Source: PALSA-505 sp036267135 | GTDB taxonomy: Bacteria > Actinomycetota > Actinomycetes > Streptosporangiales > Streptosporangiaceae | Length of the DNA stretch: 64,000 nucleotides | Assembly: GCA_036267135.1 (NCBI GenBank) | Contig: DATAWQ010000059.1 | Location: 4,406-68,405, forward strand | Direction of reading: 5' to 3' | Shown here: in pieces, positions 8,590 through 18,738 of the stretch | Layout: the number at the start of each line of letters is the position of its first letter | Numbering within the stretch: position 1 is the first letter of the stretch | Translations under genes and position numbers: made by a program | Notes under the pieces: model-generated | What the model saw: only the letters and a program-made list of their open reading frames with translations | Told to the model about the DNA's origin: nothing | Databases searched by the model: none

Positions 8590-10785
8590 CTAACGCTCGG
8601 AATGCTTCAGCCACACGGTGACGCCGTGGGCACTGGCGGGCAGGGTGACGGTGCCGGTCTTCTCGTCGATCTTCCCGGTGCTGGCCTTGGCGATGTTGCC
8701 CACGAAGGCCGGGAGCTGGAACAGCACCGGCCCGGCAGGCGACTGGCCGGTGAGCGACAAGGTCACGGCGGACCCCTTGGTGCGGACGGTCAGCCCGAGG
8801 TGGTGGCCGTCCACGGTGGGCACGCTGGCCAGGCTGATGACCTGGCCGGTGCGCACCCAGGAGTCGGGCACGCCACGGCCGACGACGAGGCTGCCGTCCG
8901 CCCGCTGGGCCGCGAGCGAGTCGAGCAGCACCATGTTCGCGTTGGCCATCCCCCAGGCGTGCGGCGAGGAGCCGTTGCCGCCCTCGGGGTGGGTGCCGGT
9001 CCAGGGTGAGCCCGGGTTGGGGAACTGCTGACTCTCCCACCACGAGTAGGGGCCGCTCTGCCCGTTCGCGATCATGAACTGGTAGCTGAGAATGCCCTGG
9101 TCACGGTGGGCGTTGCTGGCCAGGCCCCATTCTCCGTAGCCGGCGTTGTAGGCCGTGCTGTAGAACTGGTCCGGGTAACCGCCGAACGTGTTGGGCGGCA
9201 GCTTCCCGGCCAGGCGGGCGAAGCCGTAGTCGTAGGTGGCGTCGATCAGGCTGACGCCGGGACCGGACAGCCGGGCGCCGAACAGATAACCGTCCCAGGC
9301 CCAGCGGCCGAAAAGGAACGGTGCGGCCCAGTTGGCGTCCTCCGAATTGGAGCAGCGGTTGCTGGTGTTGGGCTCGGTCATCGAGCACGGCAGGTAGTCC
9401 AGGTGGTACGTGGACATCGTCGCCGCCAGCTTCTTGTTGACCGCGGCCAGCAGGCTGTTGTACTGCGACAACGCCCAGGCGGCCTGGCCCTGGCGGCCCA
9501 CCTTCTCGGCTAGCCAGCGGTAAGTCGCCAGCCCGGTCAGGGCCTCGTAGTTGTCGATCGTCCAGTAACCGTTCGCGTCGATGTCGTTGGTCTTCTGCAT
9601 GATCCCGCCGGGCCCGGTGCGGTCCTTGGCGATCAGGTGCGCGGTGGCCTCGATGCTCGGCTCGTTCTTCCCGCCACCGTGGGCGAAGTTGGCCTTGACG
9701 AAGCTCAGGTCGCCGGTCTTCATCAGGTAGATGGCCCACGGCCAGGGGTAGGTCCAGACGCCGTCGTCGTACTGGGTCTGGGTGCCGATGACGTAGCGGG
9801 CCCGGTCGAGCAGCGCGTGCGCGCCGGTGGTGTATCCCTGGGTGAACAGGTTGGACAGGATGCCGATGACGTCGTGGCTAAACTCCGTGTCGTAGCCGCT
9901 GGCGCCGGTCTTGAGCTGGTTGCCGCTCCGGATGATCTGGGTGTAGATGAACCCGGTCCGGTAGGCGTTGGCCAGGCTCTGGTCGGGCAGCGTGACGATC
10001 TGGGCGATCCTGGCGAGCTGGCCGTTCCAGTAGCCGCGCATGTGCGCGAAGTGCTGGCCGAAGCCGCCCGCCGCCGCGAGTTGCGCCGCCGTCGGCCACG
10101 GGTAACTGCCACCGAACCGGTTGGCGGCCACCACGTAGTCGTGATCGGCGGTACCGTGCGGGGGCACGGTGTCGGGCGCCACGGTGTTAGCGGGGGAGTG
10201 CAGTGTGACCAGGCCGGACGAGGGCTGCGGGTCGATGGTGACCGGCGCTGCGGTGGGGTTGTGCACCCGCACCCGGCTGTAGATCGCCACGTAGTCGTGC
10301 CCGCCGATGGTCACCTTGTCGCCGAAGTTGGTGATCGAGACGACGGCGCCGTCGCGGTGGAACGTGGTGACCAGCGCGGGCAGGTAGCCATCGGCGTTGA
10401 CCCAGGTGGTGGGGCTGTCGTTGTACACGCCGTAGCCATACTCGGTGCCCTGTACCGGCTTGGTGCTGCCGCTGCCCGGGCCGTCGGCCGTGGTGACGAA
10501 GAAGCTGCCGCCCAGGCAGGCGGTGACCGCCTGGCTGTTGCCGGTCCAGCCGATCACGCTGGCGTCGCCGAACGTGCCGTAGATGGTCTGGCTGCCCGCG
10601 GGGCCGTTCGGGGCGCAACTGTACGGAGCCACCGGAGTCTGCGCTCCCGCTGTCCCTCCGGTCGCTACCCCGGCGGCCGCCGGGGTGACCGCCGCGCCGG
10701 TGAGAACGAGGGCGCCGGCGGTGAGGAAAATCGCAGGTGATCGCGCGAATCGCGATGCATAACTCTTCAAAAGTGAAGATTTCAT
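8590..10785 (-). CDS. Secreted (alpha/alpha)6-barrel glycoside hydrolase
   Basis: 731 residues from ATG 10785, chosen because GGAGG sits 7 bases upstream and a signal peptide follows at once (basic KSYASRFARS, then a hydrophobic run ending in AAAG). The frame is open to 10887 but that extension is not protein-like. Residues about 60-230 are beta-rich (N-terminal sandwich). The region about 250-650 has repeated helical-hairpin signatures (GYWTIDNYEALTGLATYRWL, DANWAAPFLFGRWAWDGYLF, NAGYGEWGLASNAHRDQG) like GH15/GH63/GH65-type six-hairpin enzymes. It is divergent from the LacI-type regulator with a palindromic operator between them, so it is probably an extracellular glucan/oligosaccharide hydrolase controlled with the transporter. 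The exact GH family is not assigned. Confidence 0.65.
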   Translation of the reverse strand: MKSSLLKSYASRFARSPAIFLTAGALVLTGAAVTPAAAGVATGGTAGAQTPVAPYSCAPNGPAGSQTIYGTFGDASVIGWTGNSQAVTACLGGSFFVTTADGPGSGSTKPVQGTEYGYGVYNDSPTTWVNADGYLPALVTTFHRDGAVVSITNFGDKVTIGGHDYVAIYSRVRVHNPTAAPVTIDPQPSSGLVTLHSPANTVAPDTVPPHGTADHDYVVAANRFGGSYPWPTAAQLAAAGGFGQHFAHMRGYWNGQLARIAQIVTLPDQSLANAYRTGFIYTQIIRSGNQLKTGASGYDTEFSHDVIGILSNLFTQGYTTGAHALLDRARYVIGTQTQYDDGVWTYPWPWAIYLMKTGDLSFVKANFAHGGGKNEPSIEATAHLIAKDRTGPGGIMQKTNDIDANGYWTIDNYEALTGLATYRWLAEKVGRQGQAAWALSQYNSLLAAVNKKLAATMSTYHLDYLPCSMTEPNTSNRCSNSEDANWAAPFLFGRWAWDGYLFGARLSGPGVSLIDATYDYGFARLAGKLPPNTFGGYPDQFYSTAYNAGYGEWGLASNAHRDQGILSYQFMIANGQSGPYSWWESQQFPNPGSPWTGTHPEGGNGSSPHAWGMANANMVLLDSLAAQRADGSLVVGRGVPDSWVRTGQVISLASVPTVDGHHLGLTVRTKGSAVTLSLTGQSPAGPVLFQLPAFVGNIAKASTGKIDEKTGTVTLPASAHGVTVWLKHSER

Positions 10786-10946
10786 TGCCACCTCCGCGCC
10801 CCATCTACCCCAGACATCCGGGCGACTAACGCCGTTTCGGTGCGGGATCGGCCATTTGGTGACACCGCATCGGTGACACGGCGTCAACGTCGTTAGTGGA
10901 CCCTTGACTTAAAGATCGACAAGGGTTAAGAATGAGCCATTCCAGA

Positions 10947-10962
10947 TTGGAATCGCTTCCAA
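10947..10962. promoter_or_regulatory. LacI-family operator
   Basis: TTGGAATCGCTTCCAA: 6-bp perfect arms with a central CG, matching the general LacI-family pattern TGGAA-N-CG-N-TTCCA. It lies 25 bp before the LacI-type gene start (10988) and 162 bp before the divergent secreted glycosidase start, so it probably controls both. Confidence 0.75.
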
Positions 10963-10987
10963 CAGGGAGGACTCCAGGGAGCTGCCT

Positions 10988-12187
10988 GTGCCCGCTCAGC
11001 GCAGTCCGAAGACGGCTCGACCGACCATGGCCGATGTGGCTACGGCGGCCGGAGTCGGAGCAGGGACTGTGTCGCGCGTTCTCAACGGCGGCGTGAACGT
11101 CAGGGAGTCGACCCGGCGGCGCGTGCTCGAGGTCATCGAGCGACTGGGCTACCAGCCGAGCCACCTGGCGGCTGCGCTATCCCGCGGCACTTCGCGCACC
11201 GTGGCCATCCTGGTCCCGCACCTGACCAGGCCGGCGACCGTGGAGCGGCTGGCCGGTGCGCTCACGGTGCTGGACGAACAGGGTTACGACACGATCGTCT
11301 ACAACGTGGACACGCCGGAGCAACGTGACCATCACCTGACCGCCCTGACCGCCAGGCACCGAGCCGATGGAGTGATTGTCGTGTCGATACGCCTGGCCAA
11401 GCCGCGGATCGCGGCCTTCCGGCGGGCCGGCGTTCCGATTGTGACCGTGGACGCGACGGCCGCCGGGGTGCCGCAGACGGTCATCGACGACGTGGCCGGC
11501 GGGCGGCTGGCCACGGCCCACCTGCTGGGCTTGGGCCACCGCCGGATCGCGTTCGTGGGGGATGCCCCTCGCGGTCCGCGGCGCGAACTGGGCTTCACCT
11601 CGTCCCGGTCCCGGCTGCAGGGCTACCGGCGGGAACTGGCCGAGGCCGGGATCGAATTCGACCCACAGTTGGTGCGGCAGGGCTCGCACAGTGCGCTGGT
11701 GGCGGCGGAACTGGCCGGCGAACTGCTCCGGCTGCCTGACCCGCCCACCGCCATCTTCGCCGCGTCCGACACGCAGGCGATGGGCGTGCTGAGCGCGGCC
11801 GAACAGCACGGGTTCCCGGTGCCCGACCGGCTGTCGGTCGTCGGATTCGACGACATCGAGTCGTCCGCACTGCTCAATCTGAGCACGGTGCACCAGCCCC
11901 TCGCGCAAAGCGGCGCCGAGGGCGCAAGGAGACTTTGCGGTCTACTGAACGGTGCCAAAGCAAAGCCGTTGCGTCAGCAATTGCCGCTTCGCATGATGCA
12001 AAGAACCAGTTCGGCCGGACCGGCTGCGGCCGGTTCGGGTGGCGGCGGCGGAACATGGCCCCTACCGGCCGGTTCGGGCCGCCGCGCGCACGATCGAAGC
12101 AGATTCAGCTCGCACGCTTGGCGGCGAGCAGCCGATGTCATGCTCCCCCGACGCAACGAATGGTGCATCGAGGGAGCCCTGTTGTGA
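10988..12187 (+). CDS. LacI-family transcriptional regulator
   Basis: 399 residues from GTG 10988 (gggag about 10 bp upstream). The N-terminal HTH (residues 14-35, MADVATAAGVGAGTVSRVLN) and hinge (LGYQPSHLAAALSRGTSRTV) are classic LacI/GalR. The periplasmic-binding-protein-like effector domain spans about 65-335 (AIFAASDTQAMGVLSAAEQH, VVGFDDIE). Family members usually end soon after the PLRM strand. Here a Gly/Arg-rich tail of about 55 residues continues to 12187, only 34 bp before the lipoprotein gene. It probably represses the sugar importer and the divergent glycosidase, with release by an imported alpha-glucoside or similar sugar (inference from neighbours). Confidence 0.85.
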   Translation: MPAQRSPKTARPTMADVATAAGVGAGTVSRVLNGGVNVRESTRRRVLEVIERLGYQPSHLAAALSRGTSRTVAILVPHLTRPATVERLAGALTVLDEQGYDTIVYNVDTPEQRDHHLTALTARHRADGVIVVSIRLAKPRIAAFRRAGVPIVTVDATAAGVPQTVIDDVAGGRLATAHLLGLGHRRIAFVGDAPRGPRRELGFTSSRSRLQGYRRELAEAGIEFDPQLVRQGSHSALVAAELAGELLRLPDPPTAIFAASDTQAMGVLSAAEQHGFPVPDRLSVVGFDDIESSALLNLSTVHQPLAQSGAEGARRLCGLLNGAKAKPLRQQLPLRMMQRTSSAGPAAAGSGGGGGTWPLPAGSGRRAHDRSRFSSHAWRRAADVMLPRRNEWCIEGALL

Positions 12188-12221
12188 ATAGCACTGTGTG
12201 CACGAACGCTCTGGAGGAACG

Positions 12222-13544
12222 ATGAACAATGGCGTCCGCCGACGGAGCACGTCTGCGGTTCGCGTCCGGCGCCGGGGCCCTCGGGCCTGGCGTCCGGTCA
12301 TAGGGCTCGCGGTAACCGCGCTCGCCGCGACCGGGCTGGCGGCCTGCGGCACGGCCGGGGCTTCCACCGGCCCGGTCACGCTCAACTTCTACTTTTATCC
12401 GGATACCTCTGCCGCCACCGTGACAGGTGTCAAGAACTGCTCCGAGCAAAGCCACGGGAAATACACCATCTCCTACCAGGAATTGCCGCAGGCCGCCGAC
12501 GGCCAGCGGCAGCAGATGGTCCGGCGGCTGGCCGCGCACGACGACACCATGGACATCCTCGGCCTCGACGTCACGTGGGAGGCCGAGTTCGCCCAGGCCG
12601 GCTTCATCCAGCCGTGGACCGGTCAGTACAAGGCCGAGGCCGAGGCCGGCACGCTCCAGCCGGCGCTGCAGACCGCGATCTGGAAGAACAAGCTCTACGC
12701 GGTGCCGGACAACAGCAACACCCAGCTGCTGTGGTACCGCTCCGACCTGGTCAAGACCCCGCCCACGACCTGGGCCCAGATGATCGCCGACGCGGCGCAG
12801 TTGGCCAAGGAGGGCAAGCCGCACTACATCGAGGAGCAGGGCGCGCAGTACGAGGGCCTTACGGTCTGGTTCAACACGATGGTGGCCAGCGCCGGCGGCA
12901 GCGTACTCAACCCGGACTCGACCAAGGTCACGCTCGGCGCCCCCGCGGTCAAGGCGCTGGCCGACATGAAGGCTCTGTCTGGCGGGCCTGGCGCCGACCC
13001 CTCGCTCGACGTGAACGAGGAGAACCAGGGCCGGCTGGCCATGGAGGACGGCACGGCGGCGTTCGAGCTGAACTACCCGTTCGTCTATCCGGCCATGAAG
13101 GCGGACAACCCGAAGCTGTTCAAGTCCTTCAAGTGGGCGCCGTTCCCCGAGATCACCCCCGGCGTTCCCGCCAAGGTGACGATCGGCGGCACCGACCTCG
13201 CGGTCAGCGCGTACTCCCAGCACAAGGCGCTCGCCTTCCAGGCGGCGCTGTGCCTGCGGGACCGGGCCAACCAGATCATCAACGCCAACGTCGGCGGTGT
13301 GCCGCCCACGCTGACCAGCCTGTACAGCGACCCGGCTCTGTTCGCCGACTACCCGTTCCACGCCGACATCCTCAAGGAACTCCAGGACGCGAGCGTCCGG
13401 CCGAAGTCACCCATCTACCAGGTGGTTTCGATCGACATCTCGCACGTGCTGTCCCCGCCGGCCGGCATCAACCCGGCCAGCACCGAGAAGTCGATGGTCG
13501 GCCAGCTCAACAATGCCCTGCAGTCGAAGGGGCTGGTCCCGTGA
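12222..13544 (+). CDS. Sugar ABC transporter substrate-binding lipoprotein (MalE-like)
   Basis: 440 residues from ATG 12222, with GGAGG at 12213-12217. The signal sequence ends in a lipobox (ATGLAAC), so the mature protein is lipid-anchored outside the membrane. The fold is that of extracellular solute-binding family 1 (MIADAAQLAKEGKPHYIEEQ, GRLAMEDGTAAFELNY, GGTDLAVSAYSQHKALAF). It delivers an oligosaccharide to the permeases encoded just downstream. It is the first gene of a four-gene importer operon under the LacI-type regulator. The substrate is inferred as an alpha-glucoside from the GH13 enzyme nearby. Confidence 0.9.
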   Translation: MNNGVRRRSTSAVRVRRRGPRAWRPVIGLAVTALAATGLAACGTAGASTGPVTLNFYFYPDTSAATVTGVKNCSEQSHGKYTISYQELPQAADGQRQQMVRRLAAHDDTMDILGLDVTWEAEFAQAGFIQPWTGQYKAEAEAGTLQPALQTAIWKNKLYAVPDNSNTQLLWYRSDLVKTPPTTWAQMIADAAQLAKEGKPHYIEEQGAQYEGLTVWFNTMVASAGGSVLNPDSTKVTLGAPAVKALADMKALSGGPGADPSLDVNEENQGRLAMEDGTAAFELNYPFVYPAMKADNPKLFKSFKWAPFPEITPGVPAKVTIGGTDLAVSAYSQHKALAFQAALCLRDRANQIINANVGGVPPTLTSLYSDPALFADYPFHADILKELQDASVRPKSPIYQVVSIDISHVLSPPAGINPASTEKSMVGQLNNALQSKGLVP

Positions 13545-13596
13545 GCCGCCGGGCAGCCCCGGGCGGCCGGCCTGCAATGAGGGAGGGAAAGAGCCG

Positions 13597-14544
13597 ATGA
13601 GTACCAGCACCGAGGCGGTCACCGGCGCGGCCGAGCAGACGCCGAAGAAGCGCAAGAAAGCCCCGCTGTCCGAGGGCGCGAAGGCCGAGCGGCGGCTCGG
13701 CTGGTGGCTGTGCGCCCCGGCGGTCATCGTAATGATCGCCGTGACCGCCTACCCGGTGATCTACGCCATCTATCTGTCGCTCGAGCGCTACAACCTCGAG
13801 CTTCCGCAGGCCATCAAGTTCGTCGGCTTCAGCAACTACGCCGCCGTGCTCAGCTCCCCGTACTGGTGGCAGTCGCTGAAGGTGACCGTGGTCATCACGG
13901 TCTTCTCGGTCTCCATCTCGCTGGTCCTCGGCATGCTGCTGGCCCAGGTCATGCACCGGACGCTGTTCGCGCGGGGCACGGTGCGCACCGCGTCGCTCAT
14001 CCCGTACGGGATCGTGACGGTGGCCGCCGCCTACGGCTGGCAGTACGCCTGGACGCCGGGGCAGGGCTATCTGTCCGCCGCGTTCAACTACAGTGCGCCG
14101 CTGACCCAGGAGTGGAATGCCATCGCGGTCATCATCCTGGCCGAGATTTGGAAGACCACGCCGTTCATGGGGCTGCTGCTGCTGGCCGGGCTCTCGCTGG
14201 TGCCCGAGGACCTGCAGAAGGCGGCCATGGTGGACGGTGCCACCGTCTGGCAGCGCTTCACCAAGATCACGCTGCCGCTGATGAAGCCGGCCATCCTGGT
14301 CGCGCTGCTCTTCAGGACGCTGGACTCGTTCCGGATCTTCGACAACATCTTCATCCTGACCGCGGGTGCGAACAACACCGGCTCGGTCTCGGTCCTGGGT
14401 TACGACAACCTGTTCAACGCGCTGAACCTGGGTATCGGCTCGACGATCTCGATCCTGATCTTCATTTGCGTGGCAATCATCGCCTTCGTGTTCATCAGGC
14501 TGTTCGGCACGGCGGCGCCCGGCTCAGACATCGAGATGAGGTGA
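13597..14544 (+). CDS. Sugar ABC transporter permease (MalF-like)
   Basis: 315 residues from ATG 13597, with a gggaggga ribosome-binding site just upstream. After a basic cytosolic N-terminus (TPKKRKKAPLSEGAKAERRL) there are six membrane helices and the binding-protein-dependent permease EAA loop (LQKAAMVDGATVWQRFTKIT). It forms a heterodimeric channel with the following gene and contacts the ATPase through the EAA loop. It lies 52 bp after the lipoprotein gene and 7 bp before the second permease. Confidence 0.9.
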   Translation: MSTSTEAVTGAAEQTPKKRKKAPLSEGAKAERRLGWWLCAPAVIVMIAVTAYPVIYAIYLSLERYNLELPQAIKFVGFSNYAAVLSSPYWWQSLKVTVVITVFSVSISLVLGMLLAQVMHRTLFARGTVRTASLIPYGIVTVAAAYGWQYAWTPGQGYLSAAFNYSAPLTQEWNAIAVIILAEIWKTTPFMGLLLLAGLSLVPEDLQKAAMVDGATVWQRFTKITLPLMKPAILVALLFRTLDSFRIFDNIFILTAGANNTGSVSVLGYDNLFNALNLGIGSTISILIFICVAIIAFVFIRLFGTAAPGSDIEMR

Positions 14545-14551
14545 CTCGCTG

Positions 14552-15391
14552 ATGGCTACGGTAAGAACCACCCCGCGGCAGCGGTACGGCTGGATCACGG
14601 CCAACACTGTGGTGATCGCGCTCGCGCTCATCCCGGTGCTCTGGCTGGCGTCGCTGTCGTTCAAGACCCCCGCCGCGATCCTGGATCCCTCGTTCATCCC
14701 GCACAGCTGGACCTGGGGTAACTACGATCAGATCCTGAGCACGTCGCAGTTCATCCGGCCGCTGATCAACTCGATCGGCATCGGGCTGATCTCGACGCTC
14801 ATCGCGGTGATCTTCGCCTCGATGGCGGCGTACGCGGTGGCCAGGCTGCGGTTCCCTGGCAAGCAGGTGCTGATCGGCATGTCGCTGCTAATCGCGATGT
14901 TCCCGGCCATCGCGCTGGTCACCCCGATGTTCAACATCGAGCGCTCGCTGGGCCTGTTCAACACCTGGCCCGGGCTGATCATCCCCTACGTGGCGTTCGG
15001 CCTGCCGCTCGGCATCTACACGCTGTCCGCGTTCTTCCGCGAGATCCCGTGGGAGCTGGAGAAGGCCGCCAAGGTGGACGGCGCTACACCGTTCCAGGCG
15101 TTCGTCAAGGTCATCGCGCCGCTCGCCGCGCCCGGCATGGTGACGACCGCGATCTTGGTGTTCATGTTCTGCTGGAACGAGTTCCTGTTCGCGATCTCGT
15201 TCACCTCGACGATCGCGTCGCGGACCGCGCCGGCCTCCATCCAGTACTTCAGCGGCAGCTCCCAGTTCACCGTGCCCACCGGCCCGATCGCGGCGGCGGC
15301 CACGGTGATCACCATTCCGATCATCATCTTCGTGGTGTTCTTCCAGCGCAGGATCGTGGCCGGCCTCACCTCCGGTGCGGTCAAGGGCTGA
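14552..15391 (+). CDS. Sugar ABC transporter permease (MalG-like)
   Basis: 279 residues from ATG 14552. It has six transmembrane helices and the conserved EAA motif (LEKAAKVDGATPFQAFVKVI), with the MalG-type ending (FFQRRIVAGLTSGAVKG). It pairs with the preceding permease. The gap of 7 bp implies translational coupling. Confidence 0.9.
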   Translation: MATVRTTPRQRYGWITANTVVIALALIPVLWLASLSFKTPAAILDPSFIPHSWTWGNYDQILSTSQFIRPLINSIGIGLISTLIAVIFASMAAYAVARLRFPGKQVLIGMSLLIAMFPAIALVTPMFNIERSLGLFNTWPGLIIPYVAFGLPLGIYTLSAFFREIPWELEKAAKVDGATPFQAFVKVIAPLAAPGMVTTAILVFMFCWNEFLFAISFTSTIASRTAPASIQYFSGSSQFTVPTGPIAAAATVITIPIIIFVVFFQRRIVAGLTSGAVKG

Positions 15392-15418
15392 CGGCCAAGA
15401 TCTATAAGGAGAGAAACA

Positions 15419-16615
<1,197 letters not shown>

Positions 16616-16630
16616 CCGAGCTGCGCCAGG

Positions 16631-17515
16631 TCACTTGACCGGGTCGGCCGCGTGTCCCGCGAGCCGGCCCGGCCGCTTGACCTGGCCGCGCAGCCGCTCG
16701 ATCACCTCGTCGTTCCACTCGTGGCTGCGGATCAGCCGGTACCGCTCGGCGGCGATGCACATGTAGGCCTCGGCCTCGGTGCCCGAGCCGATCAGGTCGG
16801 CGGTCCGCAGCATGCGCACCACCGGCGTGTACTCCTCGGCGAACCAGCGCCGGGCCACCTCGGCCCGGTCCAGGAAGCGGTGCTCGTCCTGCATGCACCG
16901 GAACCCCCAGGCCTCGACGCCCTCGCCGAGTTCGGCGTACCCCCACGGGTCGGAGCAGACGATCTGCTCGTAGGCGGCCTCGGGCAGCGGCACCCGGGCC
17001 CGGAAGATCCGCTGGTAGCTCTTGACCAGCAGGTCGTTGCGGCTGCGGATCCCGGTGGGCGGGGTGCTCGTCTGGACCTCGGTCACGTACGCGTCGATCG
17101 TCTTCTGCCCGGTGGCCAGCGCGATCGACACCCGGTGGTGGCCGTCCTTGACGAAGTGCAGGCTGCCGATCCGGTAGACGTCGATGGGCGGGATCGCCTC
17201 GCCGCGCCGCTGGGCCAGGGCCAGCCGCTCCCAGCGTTCGCGCACCCGCGCCGTGGTGGGCCGGAACTTCCGGTCGAAGTCGCGCAGCGAGTCGACGCTT
17301 CCGACCACCGTGTCCAGCTTGATGACCTGCAGGCCGAGCGCCCGCTCGCCGCGCAGGCCCAGGGCGGCCACGACCTCGTCGAACGGGATGATCAGGTTGA
17401 CGTCGTCGGGTTCACGCCGCAGCCGGTTGGCGATCCTGGCCAGTACCTGGCGCCGGCGGGCGCGCAGGAAGTCGTTCTCGACGTCCGCCCGGGGGAATCC
17501 GGTGTCAGCGGGCAC
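16631..17515 (-). CDS. ParB-like nuclease/partition-type domain protein
   Basis: About 294 residues from GTG 17515, which overlaps the 3' end of the metallophosphoesterase gene by 11 bp; GTG 17527 is an alternative. The longer upstream frame is only a shadow of that gene. The core IPPIDVYRIGSLHFVKDGHH, then RVSIALATGQ, is the ParB/sulfiredoxin-type GHHR motif. The first helix LRARRRQVLARIANRLRRE is conserved in actinobacterial homologues. It lacks the HTH spacing of a true chromosomal ParB, so it is more likely a stand-alone ParB-like enzyme or nucleotide-binding protein. It is the third gene of a minus-strand operon. Confidence 0.75.
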   Translation of the reverse strand: MPADTGFPRADVENDFLRARRRQVLARIANRLRREPDDVNLIIPFDEVVAALGLRGERALGLQVIKLDTVVGSVDSLRDFDRKFRPTTARVRERWERLALAQRRGEAIPPIDVYRIGSLHFVKDGHHRVSIALATGQKTIDAYVTEVQTSTPPTGIRSRNDLLVKSYQRIFRARVPLPEAAYEQIVCSDPWGYAELGEGVEAWGFRCMQDEHRFLDRAEVARRWFAEEYTPVVRMLRTADLIGSGTEAEAYMCIAAERYRLIRSHEWNDEVIERLRGQVKRPGRLAGHAADPVK

Positions 17516-18224
17516 GGCACAGGCCACGATGAGGCGCCCCGGCGTCGCCGCCCGGACTGATGTCGAGCAGATGCCGGCCGGTGACGTTGCACACCGCCGT
17601 GCCGTCCATCGCGCTCCTGGGCGTGCGCGCGTCGCAGGGGAGCACGTGGCCGTGCAGCAGCGCGGTGGGCTGGAGCGCGGCGACCAGGCCGTGCAGGGCG
17701 GTGAAGCCCTGATGGGCCGGGTCGGCGCCGTCGCCGACATCGTTGGGCGGCGCGTGGGTCAGCAGCACGTCGATCCCCCGCCCACCCTTCGGGCCTCCCC
17801 GTCCCCCTGCACCGCGCCACCGGGCCTGGCGGCGCAGCGCCCGGGCCCGGCGCGCGAACTGGCGATCGCTGTACTGGTTGGGCCCATCGCCGTACCGGCG
17901 GCAGCCGCCCAAGCCCGCGAAGGACAGCCCCGCGACCTCCACGATGTCCCGGTCGGCGTTGACCGCGCCGTCCGGCCAGGGGGCGCGGGCCGGCATGCCG
18001 GCCCGCAAAGTCAGGCCGGCCCGGGAGTACCGGTACCCGGACAGGTCGGGATCGTGGTTGCCGGGCACGAAGACCAGCGGCACGTCCAGGCCGTTCATCA
18101 GGTAGCCGAGGTAGTCGAACGGCAGGTCCCCGCAGGCCACCACGACCTCGGCGGGGCGGACCGGGCCGAGGTCGGCGTACAGGCCCTCGTCGACCTCGTC
18201 GGAAACCGCGAGCACGCACACCAT
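17505..18224 (-). CDS. Calcineurin-like metallophosphoesterase
   Basis: 239 residues from ATG 18224 (MVCVLAVSDEVDEGLYADLG). The metal-binding signature is partly atypical at the N-terminus (SDEVD in place of DxH). The rest is standard: VVACGDLPFDYLGYL (GD), VFVPGNHDPD (GNHD), LLTHAPPNDVGDG (TH) and LLHGHVLP (GHxx). It is a predicted phosphodiesterase or phosphatase of unknown substrate. The 3' end overlaps the ParB-like gene and the 5' end is 22 bp from the small membrane protein gene, so the three are co-transcribed. Confidence 0.85.
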   Translation of the reverse strand: MVCVLAVSDEVDEGLYADLGPVRPAEVVVACGDLPFDYLGYLMNGLDVPLVFVPGNHDPDLSGYRYSRAGLTLRAGMPARAPWPDGAVNADRDIVEVAGLSFAGLGGCRRYGDGPNQYSDRQFARRARALRRQARWRGAGGRGGPKGGRGIDVLLTHAPPNDVGDGADPAHQGFTALHGLVAALQPTALLHGHVLPCDARTPRSAMDGTAVCNVTGRHLLDISPGGDAGAPHRGLCRAR

Positions 18225-18246
18225 AGTGGCGATCGTATGCCAGCCC

Positions 18247-18669
18247 TTAGCGGACAGCGGGTTCCCGCACGTCGAGGCCGCGCTGGCGCAGCGCCGCCTC
18301 CACCCGGTAGATCTCGGCCTGCGGGGCCCGTTCGCCGCCGGGCGGTGGCGGCACGTCCAGCCGTTCGCAAGCGAGCGAGAGAACGTCGACGTAGGCACCG
18401 CGCAGGGCCTTCAGCCGCGCGTTCTTGGCGGTGAGACCGGTATGGGTCTCGATCGAGTCGAGTTCGGTGCGGAGCCGGCGGAGCCTGGCCCCGATCCGCT
18501 CGATGGGCTCGGGGTGGGTCTGCCGCCGGTACTGCCGTATGTGCCAGCGTTCGGAGGACCAGCGGGCCCCTTTCAGGCTGGCCACGATGAAGTACCCCGC
18601 CGCGGTGGGCAGCAAGATAGCGATCACGAGTTCCACGGTTGTGCCCACGACACCTATTGTCGGTGCCAC
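18247..18669 (-). CDS. Single-pass membrane protein of unknown function
   Basis: 140 residues from GTG 18669; later GTG codons (18648, 18636) are possible starts. The N-terminal helix (VELVIAILLPTAAGYFIVAS) crosses the membrane. The cytosolic remainder is Arg/Leu-rich and largely helical (IERIGARLRRLRTELDSIET, KNARLKALRGAYVDVLSLAC). First gene of the operon with the metallophosphoesterase and ParB-like genes. The arrangement suggests it could tether that pathway to the membrane, but this is speculation. Confidence 0.6.
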   Translation of the reverse strand: MAPTIGVVGTTVELVIAILLPTAAGYFIVASLKGARWSSERWHIRQYRRQTHPEPIERIGARLRRLRTELDSIETHTGLTAKNARLKALRGAYVDVLSLACERLDVPPPPGGERAPQAEIYRVEAALRQRGLDVREPAVR

Positions 18670-18738
18670 GCTCGGCCAGAATCAAGGCGGCCGGGGATTC
18701 TCCGGCCCGCCAGGCAACCACCAGTCAGGGAGACCCGC

